From Haloferax gibbonsii ATCC 33959 (lineage in GTDB: Archaea > Halobacteriota > Halobacteria > Halobacteriales > Haloferacaceae): 61,036 bases of DNA. Under the pieces are notes generated by a model that was not told where the DNA came from, ran no database searches, and saw only the letters and a list, made by a program, of their open reading frames with translations. Where the stretch lies: NCBI RefSeq assembly GCF_000336775.1, contig NZ_AOLJ01000005.1, positions 211 to 61,246 of the forward strand, written 5' to 3'. A program made the translations under genes and the position numbers. Shown here piece by piece: positions 16,841-24,793 of this stretch (its first letter is position 1; every line of letters begins with the position of its first letter).

Positions 16841-17815
16841 CTAGTTCTTGAACGCGCCGGCGACGAGAAGCGGGAAGACGAGCGTCGCCTCGGCTTCGAT
16901 TTGCGTGTAGTTCGTGTCGTGGTCCTTGATTTTCCCCCACGACACGGCCTCGTTCGGGGGCGCGCCCGACAGCGAGCCGTCGCCCTCCATCCCCGTCGAG
17001 ATGTAGACGACGTAGTCCGCGCCGCCGCGGAAGAGGTTCGTCATGATGGCGTGGTGCTTGGGGACGCCCCCGCCGACGGCGATGAGACCGGTTTCGTCGG
17101 CGAGTAGCCCGTTCTGGATGAGCGAGTCGTAGTCGTCGAGAATCTCGATGCCGACGTCCTTGTCGTAGCCCTGTCGGTAGTAGTACAGGAAGTTGCCCAC
17201 CTCGGCGTCGGTGAGCGCCGGGCAGTAGACCGGCACGTCGTTGTCGGCCGCCTGCTTCAACACCGAGTGCTCGTCGTCGAGCGTCTCGCCCAGCTCGCGG
17301 GCGAACGCCGTCGGCGTCCGCACCTTCTCTTCGGCGAAGAAGTCCTCGAAGAAGTCATAGAGGTACTGTTCGAGCCAGACGTACCGGTCGGAGGGGACGT
17401 AGATGTTGCCGAGGCGGTTGATGCCGCGCTCGCGGAGTTCGCCCTCGTCGGCGTCCCACGAGCCCATCTTGAACGGTTTCGCGGTCTTGATGACGTCCTC
17501 GGTCAGCGAGCCGGAGGTGGTGATGAGCACGTCGACGAAGCCCTCGCGGACGAGGTAGGCGACGGCCTCGCGCAGCCCCGACGAGATGATGTTCGAGGTG
17601 AACGTCAGGTAGACGGTCGCGTCCGCCTCCTGCATCTCCTCGGCGATGTCGATGGCTTCGGCGAGCTGCGTCGCCTGAAAGCCGGTCGTCGCGTACGCGT
17701 CGAGGAACTCGTCGAAGTCGAACGCGCCGTCGAAGTCGTAGCCCCGAACGTCGGCCGAATCGATGGCCTCGTCGCTTCCGGGGACGACGTGGTCGTGAGT
17801 GTCGTCTTCGGTCAT
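16841..17815 (-). CDS. dys: Deoxyhypusine synthase
   Basis: A 324-residue enzyme that transfers the aminobutyl group of a polyamine (spermidine, or agmatine as shown for some archaea) to a Lys of translation factor aIF5A, the first step of hypusine formation. The catalytic Lys is in GGGVPKHH, Lys 253, with the following FRGGADYVVYI block. NAD-site stretches include TSNIISSG (73-80) and ITTSGSLTEDVIKTAKPFKMGSW. The length matches archaeal homologues. The gene is an essential housekeeping gene in haloarchaea, which indicates that this part of the window is core chromosome. It is about 115 bases upstream of the ABC operon, on the same strand, and could share a transcript. Confidence 0.95.
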   Translation of the reverse strand: MTEDDTHDHVVPGSDEAIDSADVRGYDFDGAFDFDEFLDAYATTGFQATQLAEAIDIAEEMQEADATVYLTFTSNIISSGLREAVAYLVREGFVDVLITTSGSLTEDVIKTAKPFKMGSWDADEGELRERGINRLGNIYVPSDRYVWLEQYLYDFFEDFFAEEKVRTPTAFARELGETLDDEHSVLKQAADNDVPVYCPALTDAEVGNFLYYYRQGYDKDVGIEILDDYDSLIQNGLLADETGLIAVGGGVPKHHAIMTNLFRGGADYVVYISTGMEGDGSLSGAPPNEAVSWGKIKDHDTNYTQIEAEATLVFPLLVAGAFKN

Positions 17816-17911
17816 CGGCTACGGCTCGCACCGGCGCGCTTGAATCAGTTCCGTTCGGTTCCGAAAACAGCCGGACTGCGTGGGGGTGGACACCAATCCG
17901 CTCGGCGACGG

Positions 17912-18355
17912 TCACCAGTTCGACGACGAGTCGACACCGCCGTCGGACTCCGGGCGAGTGTACCACCACGCCCACGCGACGAGCACGCCCTGAAGCGGCA
18001 GTCGGAGCCACAGCGCGGCGTCGGAGGGCTCCCGAAGTGCCGCCGGAACACCTTCGAGGACGATGTCGCTCGTCGCCATGTAGACGTTCGCGGGGAAGAC
18101 CGCGACCAGTAGCGCGATGAGTCCCCACGCGGCGATGCGTTGGGTGCGGCGGAAGACGACGCCGACGCCGAGGGCGATTTCGGCGACGCCCGAGATGTAC
18201 ACGAGCGCGAGCGCCGCCGGGAAGACCGGCGGGACGACCTGCGCGTACGCGTTCGGCACGACGAAGTGCATCACTCCCGCGAGGACGTAGAGCGCGCCCA
18301 TCACGTAGCGGAGCGGCGTCTTGAATCGGCGGAGTCGTTCGGCGGCGAGAGCCAT
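17912..18355 (-). CDS. DoxX-family membrane protein
   Basis: A 147-residue protein with four hydrophobic helices (about 16-38, 48-70, 75-95 and 118-135) and the DoxX features: MGALYVLAGVMHFVVPNAYAQVVPP at the first helix and ISGVAEIALGVGVVF at the second. DoxX proteins take part in quinone-linked electron transfer or thiosulfate/oxidative stress functions, but most members are uncharacterised. The gene is about 100 bases upstream of deoxyhypusine synthase, same strand. Confidence 0.85.
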   Translation of the reverse strand: MALAAERLRRFKTPLRYVMGALYVLAGVMHFVVPNAYAQVVPPVFPAALALVYISGVAEIALGVGVVFRRTQRIAAWGLIALLVAVFPANVYMATSDIVLEGVPAALREPSDAALWLRLPLQGVLVAWAWWYTRPESDGGVDSSSNW

Positions 18356-19165
18356 TTCGAATCGACGTTGGACCGGCGGTCAAAGACGCTGTCGGCGTCG
18401 GCGACCCGGCGTCGATACCGAACCGGAGACCGAAACCGCAGCTTTCGAAAATCAATAGTCGTATAGTAATAATATATGAAATATGAAATATTTCCACTAA
18501 AATTGAAGACTGCCGTTGTGAGATTGCGACCCCACTCGAACGTTCTTTCCGACCCGCCGTGACGGACGCGAGACGTTCGTAATCGAACTCGTCCCATTCG
18601 TCGTATCCGGTCTTTTCAGCAGTTTCACACGTTTAACCAAGAGAATGTGTGTAACGCTCGCCCCGAAAAACCGCGCTACCGGGTGCGATTAACCTACCGA
18701 CGACGCTTGCACTTGAAAACGGATTCTTGAGCCGTAGTTAAGCCGTTTTCCGCGGATACTGTCGAGCGAGCCGAACTCGCAGTCGTGGTGCGAGAACGCA
18801 GTCGAAGCGGCTCGGGTATCCCGCGAGCGACGGCGCGGTCGGTGCCTGATTTCGAGAGAGAACTCGGTGGTAGATATATAATATTTCATACTTATTTTAG
18901 TATAACTTCCTGACTATTCTCTCGTCGAAGGCGATAGTCGAGCGCCCGATAGCCATTGAGCCGAACACGTTTCTACAGATGAATCGAGACGAGTGTCTCG
19001 GGGCTTGATCCCGAGGTGGTTCACACGACCGGACGACGCGGTACGCGCGAGTGACGAGTCGTACCGCCGGGGACCTGCCGGCGGGCGAAGATAACTACGG
19101 ACAGTACGGTTCGATATATATCGCTACTAGCAATTGACTTGTAGGTGTTGTAGAGAACGTGGGCT
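18356..19165. other. Long intergenic region between divergent genes
   Basis: About 810 bases. Two AT-rich patches (18465-18505 and 18873-18905) look like promoters or remnants. GAAAACGG at 18715-18722 and its complement at 18743-18750 form an 8-bp arm hairpin with a 20-base loop. GAAATATGAAATATTTC near 18485 is a partial palindrome. Reading frames here have no haloarchaeal composition and no recognisable product. The right end holds the promoter of the ComB-like gene. Confidence 0.5.
19113..19122 (+). promoter_or_regulatory. TATA box of the ComB-like gene
   Basis: GATATATATC lies 44 bases before the ATG at 19166, so the transcript would carry a leader of roughly 15-20 bases. Confidence 0.5.
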
Positions 19166-19903
19166 ATGTCCGCAGATGGACGACAGACAGCGGTGTTCGC
19201 AGAGACATTGATAGAGGGCTGTGAGAACATCCCGGCAGAACCGGCTCCGGGCGACTACGTCGTGGTCGACGTGACCCACTTCTCGGCGACCGTGGCGGAA
19301 CTGCTCGCGCTCGGTGCGGAGTACGTCCACGTGACCGACGAGCGCGGCGACGAACCGGCGTATCGGGAGGACCACCCCGAGTGTCTCATCGGCGGCGGCA
19401 AGACCGACGACTACGAGCCGAACCCCGGCTACGACTTCTTCAACTCGCCGAGCTACGTCCAGCGACTGGACCTCGCCGGGCGGCCGACCGCGATGACTTC
19501 CACGAACGGCGGGCGGGCGGTCTCGACGCTCCGCGAGCGCGGGGGTCCCGGTGTCGAGGTGTTCGTCGGCGGCTACACGAACGCCGCGGCGGTCGCGGAC
19601 CTCTTGGAAGACCGCGGGCGACCGATAACGATCGTCGCCAGCGGGTCGAGCGGTCAGCCGACGCCCGACGACACGCTCGGCGCGGCGCTCATCGACGACT
19701 ACCTCCACGGCGACGGCCTCACCGACCGCGACCGCGAGCGGTACGCGCGCCTCCTCGTGACGGCGAAAGGGCCGCGATACGAACAGAAACACGAGATTCG
19801 GCGGCGCGACCTCCACGAGTTCGAGACGGCCATCGACTCTCGCTCGGTCGTACCCGTCCTCCGCGGCGACCGCCTCGTTCCCGCGAGCCAAGTCGATGTC
19901 TGA
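19166..19903 (+). CDS. 2-phosphosulfolactate phosphatase (ComB)-like protein
   Basis: A 245-residue member of the ComB family, which dephosphorylates 2-phosphosulfolactate in sulfolactate and coenzyme M synthesis. Family marks are DYVVVDVTHFSATVAELLALGA (about 28-49), MTSTNGGRAVSTL (about 110-122) and VASGSSGQPTPDD (about 152-164). Haloarchaea do not make coenzyme M, so here the enzyme may serve sulfolactate or act on another phospho-ester; this is inference. The final 8 bases overlap the start of the next gene, so the two are co-translated. Confidence 0.82.
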   Translation: MSADGRQTAVFAETLIEGCENIPAEPAPGDYVVVDVTHFSATVAELLALGAEYVHVTDERGDEPAYREDHPECLIGGGKTDDYEPNPGYDFFNSPSYVQRLDLAGRPTAMTSTNGGRAVSTLRERGGPGVEVFVGGYTNAAAVADLLEDRGRPITIVASGSSGQPTPDDTLGAALIDDYLHGDGLTDRDRERYARLLVTAKGPRYEQKHEIRRRDLHEFETAIDSRSVVPVLRGDRLVPASQVDV

Positions 19904-20693
19904 GGCGACGCCCGTCCAGCGACCGCGGTTCGGCGCGTCGATGGACATCCGCTACGCGGCCGACGTCGCGTCGTTCGCCGAGTTCCTCCGCGGGTTCGAC
20001 CTGAACCACGTCGAACTCCGCGCGGGCTATCTGGACGTTCGGGCGGACGAGCGAGACGCCGAGCGCCTGCGCGCGGTCGCAGACGAACTCGACGTGAGCT
20101 ACACGGTCCACGGCCCGCACCTCGACGTCGCGCCCGGTAACGTCAACGAGCACCTTCGAGAGGCCGCGGTCGCGGCGACCGAAGAGGCAATCGAACTCGC
20201 CGCGGCAATCGACGCCGGCGGCGTCATCGTCCACGGGGGCTCGGTTCGGACTCGGTACCCCGAACACGTCCGCGAACACACCCGCGCGCAGGCGGTCCAG
20301 ACGCTCCGCGAGTGCGCCGAGTTCGCCGCCGAGGCGGGCGTTCCGGTCTGTCTCGAAAACCAGCGCGACAAACCGGGAACGCGTCGGCACACGGCGACGC
20401 CGGACCGCCTCGCCTCGTTTCTCGATGACGTCGGCGTCGACGACGAGTTCCTGAAACTGACTCTCGACGTGGGGCACGCGAAGGCGACGGGCGTCGATTA
20501 CCGGCGGTTCGTCGACCGGTTCGGCGACCGCATCCACGTCGCGCACCTCCACGACAACGACGGCACCGAGGACGCACACGAGCCGCTTCCGTCCTTCCGG
20601 TCGGTGGCCGCGGACATCGACGCCCCGTACAACGTCTTGGAGATGAAGTCCCGCGCGGACGTCGAGCGCTGCGTGGGCGCGACCGACGCCTGA
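19896..20693 (+). CDS. Sugar-phosphate isomerase/epimerase (xylose-isomerase-like TIM barrel)
   Basis: A 265-residue TIM-barrel protein of the AP endonuclease 2 / IolE-like superfamily. Metal-ligand-like residues appear in strands VSYTVHGPHLDV, GVIVHGGS, VPVCLENQ, LTLDVGHA and IHVAHLHDNDG, in the expected order His/Glu/Asp/His. Overlap of 8 bases with the ComB-like gene indicates a two-gene operon. The natural substrate is unknown; pairing with a phosphatase suggests a small sugar or sulfo-sugar pathway. Confidence 0.82.
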   Translation: MSEATPVQRPRFGASMDIRYAADVASFAEFLRGFDLNHVELRAGYLDVRADERDAERLRAVADELDVSYTVHGPHLDVAPGNVNEHLREAAVAATEEAIELAAAIDAGGVIVHGGSVRTRYPEHVREHTRAQAVQTLRECAEFAAEAGVPVCLENQRDKPGTRRHTATPDRLASFLDDVGVDDEFLKLTLDVGHAKATGVDYRRFVDRFGDRIHVAHLHDNDGTEDAHEPLPSFRSVAADIDAPYNVLEMKSRADVERCVGATDA

Positions 20694-20716
20694 CGGTCGG
20701 CGTCGCCGCCACTCGG

Positions 20717-20724
20717 TTCTTTTT
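20717..20724 (+). terminator. T-rich terminator after the isomerase gene
   Basis: TTCTTTTT starts about 24 bases after the stop codon of the TIM-barrel gene, typical for archaeal termination, and separates it from the ECF transporter operon. Confidence 0.45.
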
Positions 20725-20924
20725 CGACGCGAACAGACACAGCCACTTCGATAGCATCCGAACCGGCCTGCGAGCGCAGGGAACGAAGGGAGTCCGGCCG
20801 AACGACATACTGACGAGGTTGCTATGTACTGCCACCGATAACTCTACAGAGTACAGTCGGATATACAGTCGTACGTCGTACTCATACCAAGCGTTAAACA
20901 GGTTGCTTAACCACCACCACCCGG

Positions 20925-21788
20925 ATGGTGACAACGTCCAACAACTCGAGTAGTGCGTTCAGTTTCGACCATAGGGACATGATGGCGTTCATCCTCGTCA
21001 TGTCGCTACACGGTCTGCAGAGCATGATTACGGAACTTCTCCCGGAGTTCTCGATAGGCGGGTTAGGCCTCTCTATCGGACCGTTCTGGTTCGTTGCGAT
21101 GTCGGTCGTCCTTCTGTTCCGCTCGTTTTGGGCCTGTCTCGCGATTCCGGTCGGCGGCATCGTCTTCGGAGAGATTCTCATCGGTGACTTCAGCGCGCTC
21201 GGAGCGGTCGAGGGGCTAATCGTCGTCACGCTGTCGTGGTTCTTCGTGATGTCGCTCATCACGGACCCGAAAGACGTCAAGCAGATCGCGGCGCTGGGCT
21301 TCCTCGCGAAGGCGATGGAAGAGACCGCGGCGTGGTTCATCGACGTCGGGAAGTTCTACATCGGCGTCGAAGAGCTCGAAGCGATTTCGTGGCTCCCCGA
21401 GACCGTGTGGGCCACCGAAGGAATCGGTGCCCTGCTTCAGATTATCATCGCCGGCGTCGTCTTCGGGGCGATTCCGACCCTGTTCCTCTACCCGCGGCTC
21501 CGCGGGAAGATCGAACCGTTACTCGGCATGAGTCCCGTCGAGGGGCGCGACGGCCCGATGTTCACGCGCACGTCCCTGAAGCGACTGATAGCGTGGGTGG
21601 CGCTGATACCCGTCGCGTTCGCGTTCGAGACGCTGAGCGAGACCAGCGGCGGGCTCATCACGTTCACGCCGGAGTTCGTCGAAACGTACGGCCAAGCGTT
21701 CCTGTTCGTGCCGATCGCCATCGCGGCGGTCATCTCGTTCGGGCTCGTCGCCTACCGCCAGCGCAAGGTCGACGGCCTGCAGGACTGA
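20925..21788 (+). CDS. Probable substrate-binding (S) component of an ECF-type transporter
   Basis: A 287-residue membrane protein with about seven hydrophobic segments, including LGLSIGPFWFVAMSVVLLF, CLAIPVGGIVFGEILIG and LLQIIIAGVVFGAIPTLFLYPRL. It is the first gene before an ATPase and an EcfT permease, the place where the vitamin- or metal-specific S component is encoded. It is longer than usual S components (about 170-220 residues) and does not show a family signature I know, for example of BioY, ThiT or CbiM. A TTAAAC box about 30 bases before the ATG suggests a leaderless start. Confidence 0.68.
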   Translation: MVTTSNNSSSAFSFDHRDMMAFILVMSLHGLQSMITELLPEFSIGGLGLSIGPFWFVAMSVVLLFRSFWACLAIPVGGIVFGEILIGDFSALGAVEGLIVVTLSWFFVMSLITDPKDVKQIAALGFLAKAMEETAAWFIDVGKFYIGVEELEAISWLPETVWATEGIGALLQIIIAGVVFGAIPTLFLYPRLRGKIEPLLGMSPVEGRDGPMFTRTSLKRLIAWVALIPVAFAFETLSETSGGLITFTPEFVETYGQAFLFVPIAIAAVISFGLVAYRQRKVDGLQD

Positions 21789-21793
21789 ACCCA

Positions 21794-21806
21794 TTCTTTG
21801 TTTTTT
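21794..21806 (+). terminator. T-tract between S component and ATPase genes
   Basis: TTCTTTGTTTTTT fills most of the 18-base gap between the two genes. A T-tract inside an operon could cause partial termination and lower ATPase levels relative to the S component. It may also be neutral spacer. Confidence 0.35.
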
Positions 21807-23633
21807 ATGAGCAGCAACAACATCGTCGTGGAGAACCTGACGTTTCGGTACCCCGGCGGCGACGAGGCGGTATTGCGCGACGCGAGCGTGACCATCGAGC
21901 CGGGCGAGTTCACGGCCGTCGTCGGTGGCAACGGCAGCGGCAAGACGACCCTGTGTAAGACGTTCAACGGCCTCATCCCGCACTTCTTCGAGGGGACGTT
22001 CGACGGGGGCGTCACCGTCGCCGGCACCGACACCCGCGAGTCGGACGTCGCCGAGCTTTCGAAGACCGTCGGCTACGTCTTCCAGGACTTCGAGAACCAG
22101 CTCGTTCAGGAGACCGTCCGGGGCGACGTGGAGTTCGCACCGCTCAACTACGGCCTCGACGACTACGCCGAACGGGCGACCCGCGCCCTCGAAACCCTCG
22201 GTCTCGACCACCTCGCGGACCGATTCATCTGGGAGTTGAGCGGCGGCCAACAACACCTCGTCGCGCTCGCGGGGGTGCTCGCGATGGACCCCGAGTTCAT
22301 CTTCGTCGACGAGCCCGCCGCGCAGCTCGACCCCCGAAACGCCCGCGAGACGTACGAACAGCTCCGACGACTCAACGAGGAGCGGGACAAGACGATAATC
22401 GTCATCGAACACCACTCCGAGTTCATCGCCGACTACTGCGACGAGATGGTGCTCGTCTCCGACGGCGGAGTCGCCTGGAAAGAGCCGGTCGAAGTCGGGC
22501 TCAACAGGCTCGACGACCTGCTCGCCCACGACATCCACCCGCCGCAGGTCACGCAGATTGCCGACGGGCTCCCGACCGAGGTGGGAACCCTGCCCAGCGG
22601 TCGGTATCCCGTGACCGTCGACGAGGCGGCAACGGCGTTTCAGCCCGCGGCGACGCGCGGCTCTCGGGCCGCCGTCGACGGCGGCGCGGTGGCAACAGGT
22701 GCAGACGCCGCCGGGCTGACCGAGCGCGAGCGGGACGGGGACGCGGTAGTGACGATGCGGGACGTCGGTCACGGCTACCCGACGCTTCGCGAGGGGTACA
22801 ATCGCGTGCTCGACGGCCTGGACCTCGAACTGTACGAGGGCGACCGGGTCGCACTGGTCGGTGCCAACGGGTCCGGGAAGTCGACGCTGTTGCGGTTGAT
22901 TACGGGGTTAGAGTCCCCGGACCAGGGGGCGGTGACGGTCCTCGGCCGCGATACGAGCGAGACGCTTCCCGAGCAGTTGGCCGACGACACCGTCTACATC
23001 CACCAGAACCCCGAGGAGATGTTCGTCGAGGACACCGTCCGCAAGGACGTCGCCTACTACCTCGAGAACCGCGACGCCCCGAACGCGGACGAACGCGTCG
23101 ACGAGATTCTCGCGTATCTGGACCTCGAACACCTCGCCGACCGCGACGGTCGACTGATGAGCCTCGGCCAGCAGCGCCGCGCGTCGCTGGGCATCGGACT
23201 CGCGACCGACCCGACGGTCGTCCTCTTGGACGAGCCCACGGGCAGTCTCGACCTCCAGAGCCGCCGCGAAGTGACCGGAATGCTCCGAAAGGCCGAGAGC
23301 CGCGTCGAGACCGTCGTCGTCGCCTCGCACGACCTGCAACTGGTCGCGGCGTGGGCCAACCGCGTCCTCGTCATGGGCGAGGGCGAGGTGCTCGCGGACG
23401 CGCCGCCGGCGGCCGTGTTCTCCGACCCGGACCTCCTCGCGGAGACCGATTTGCGACAGCCGCAGGTGGTCGAACTGAGCCGGCGACTCGGGCTGGAATC
23501 CCCCGCGCTCAGCACCGACGCGATGTGCGAGACGCTGGCTCGTTCGTTCGAGGACGACGCGTTCGCCGACGGCGGTGTCGCCGATGTCGGAGACGTCGGG
23601 GGCGACGTTGAGTCGAACGGAGGGTCGCGATGA
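21807..23633 (+). CDS. ECF transporter ATPase with two fused ATP-binding domains
   Basis: A 608-residue protein with two complete ABC domains. Domain 1 (about 5-240) has Walker A GGNGSGKTTL, signature LSGGQQ, Walker B FIFVDEP. Domain 2 (about 315-560) has GANGSGKSTLLR, MSLGQQRR, and VVLLDEPTGS. A linker of about 60 residues joins them and an acidic tail of about 35 residues ends the protein. In many ECF systems these are two genes (EcfA1, EcfA2). The ATG at 21807 was chosen because it starts directly at the conserved first strand; three upstream codons are unlikely. The last four bases overlap EcfT. Confidence 0.9.
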   Translation: MSSNNIVVENLTFRYPGGDEAVLRDASVTIEPGEFTAVVGGNGSGKTTLCKTFNGLIPHFFEGTFDGGVTVAGTDTRESDVAELSKTVGYVFQDFENQLVQETVRGDVEFAPLNYGLDDYAERATRALETLGLDHLADRFIWELSGGQQHLVALAGVLAMDPEFIFVDEPAAQLDPRNARETYEQLRRLNEERDKTIIVIEHHSEFIADYCDEMVLVSDGGVAWKEPVEVGLNRLDDLLAHDIHPPQVTQIADGLPTEVGTLPSGRYPVTVDEAATAFQPAATRGSRAAVDGGAVATGADAAGLTERERDGDAVVTMRDVGHGYPTLREGYNRVLDGLDLELYEGDRVALVGANGSGKSTLLRLITGLESPDQGAVTVLGRDTSETLPEQLADDTVYIHQNPEEMFVEDTVRKDVAYYLENRDAPNADERVDEILAYLDLEHLADRDGRLMSLGQQRRASLGIGLATDPTVVLLDEPTGSLDLQSRREVTGMLRKAESRVETVVVASHDLQLVAAWANRVLVMGEGEVLADAPPAAVFSDPDLLAETDLRQPQVVELSRRLGLESPALSTDAMCETLARSFEDDAFADGGVADVGDVGGDVESNGGSR

Positions 23634-24589
23634 AGTACGTCGACGCGCTCACCGACATCTCGGTCGCCGACATCAAGGTCGATTTGATGCGGACGGCCTA
23701 CGACAACGAGGACGCGCTGTTGAACAGCTTCGACCCGCGAGTCGTCCTGCTGTGGACCGTGCTGTTCATGATTATCCCGTGGCTGTTCTACGACACGCTT
23801 CCGCTGGCCATCCTGCTCGCGGCGGCCTTCGCGCTCGCCGCGCTCTCGCAGGTCAGCAAGTACCTGCTCGCGTTGCTCCTGTTCGGCCAAGTCACCAACG
23901 TCGGCTTTTTCGTGGTGTTGGTCCCGCTCATCGGCGGGACGGTTCGAGCGGTCGGTCACTTGGGCGAGAACGCCGGTCGGGTCGTCGCGGGCGTCATGGC
24001 GGGCGACGCGAGCGTGTTCGCCGAAACCGGAAGCATCGTCGCGGCCGCGGTCGGCCGGGGTATCCATACCGCCACGACCAGCCAGGAAGTCGGCATCGAC
24101 GCCGTCGGGGCGCTCGTCCCGTTCTTCCTCAAGCTCACGATTATCTCGGTCATCAGCCTCGCCGTCTTCTCGGCGATGAGCCCGCAGAAACTCAGCAAGG
24201 GGATGTTGCGCTTGGGCGTCCCCCGACAGCTCACGTTCGCAATCGCGTACGGCTACCGGATGATGCCGCTTCTCGTCGAGGAGTATCACGCGCTCATCAA
24301 CTCCTTCCGCCTCCGGAGTAAGGTACCCGAAAAACAGGGGCTGTTCAGGTGGCGCTACTTCTACTACCTGCTGACGCTCTCCGTCAAGGCGTTCTACCCG
24401 CTGATTTTCAACGTGGCGAAGCGCGCGCGGGTCACCGTGGAGGCGATGGAGACGAAGGGGTTCTCGCGCTCGCTGGGCGACGAACGGAGTCAGGCCCTCC
24501 GGACCGAGGGCATGATGGTTCGGACGCGAGACGTCACCTTCGTCTTCGGGTCGCTGCTGTTCGTCGCCGCGGTCTGGGTGTTTACCTGA
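23630..24589 (+). CDS. ecfT: ECF transporter transmembrane protein EcfT
   Basis: A 319-residue transmembrane scaffold that couples ATP hydrolysis to the S component. It has an acidic N-terminus, about five membrane helices and the two coupling helices: RMMPLLVEEYHALINSFRLR and RARVTVEAMETKGFSRSL, corresponding to the ARG-like motifs that contact the ATPases. Its ATG overlaps the ATPase stop (ATGA), so stoichiometric production is likely. The module A-A/T/S is complete in this operon, making it a dedicated (group I) ECF importer. Confidence 0.88.
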   Translation: MKYVDALTDISVADIKVDLMRTAYDNEDALLNSFDPRVVLLWTVLFMIIPWLFYDTLPLAILLAAAFALAALSQVSKYLLALLLFGQVTNVGFFVVLVPLIGGTVRAVGHLGENAGRVVAGVMAGDASVFAETGSIVAAAVGRGIHTATTSQEVGIDAVGALVPFFLKLTIISVISLAVFSAMSPQKLSKGMLRLGVPRQLTFAIAYGYRMMPLLVEEYHALINSFRLRSKVPEKQGLFRWRYFYYLLTLSVKAFYPLIFNVAKRARVTVEAMETKGFSRSLGDERSQALRTEGMMVRTRDVTFVFGSLLFVAAVWVFT

Positions 24590-24793
24590 CCGACGCCCGG
24601 CGACCCCGGACTATGTTCGACTCTGTACGGCTCCGTACGACTACCGGACACAGGGTGCAGCTACCGAACGGAAAGTGAGGCAGACAATCCACATAGCAAC
24701 CACTTCGTCGGTCATCGCCGTCAACGAGAGTATGCGAACGAGACAGAAGCCGGCGGTCGTCCGCGGGAGACGCTCGGGGCGAGGTGTCCCGAG

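Noticed and set aside
18689-18889. 66-codon minus-strand frame in the DoxX-ComB gap
   Set aside because: Composition atypical, no promoter, no family, and spans an AT-rich patch.
20760-20924. Possible cobalamin-type riboswitch before the ECF operon
   Set aside because: Some purine-rich words resemble parts of a B12 aptamer, but the core conserved boxes are missing and such riboswitches are not established in archaea.
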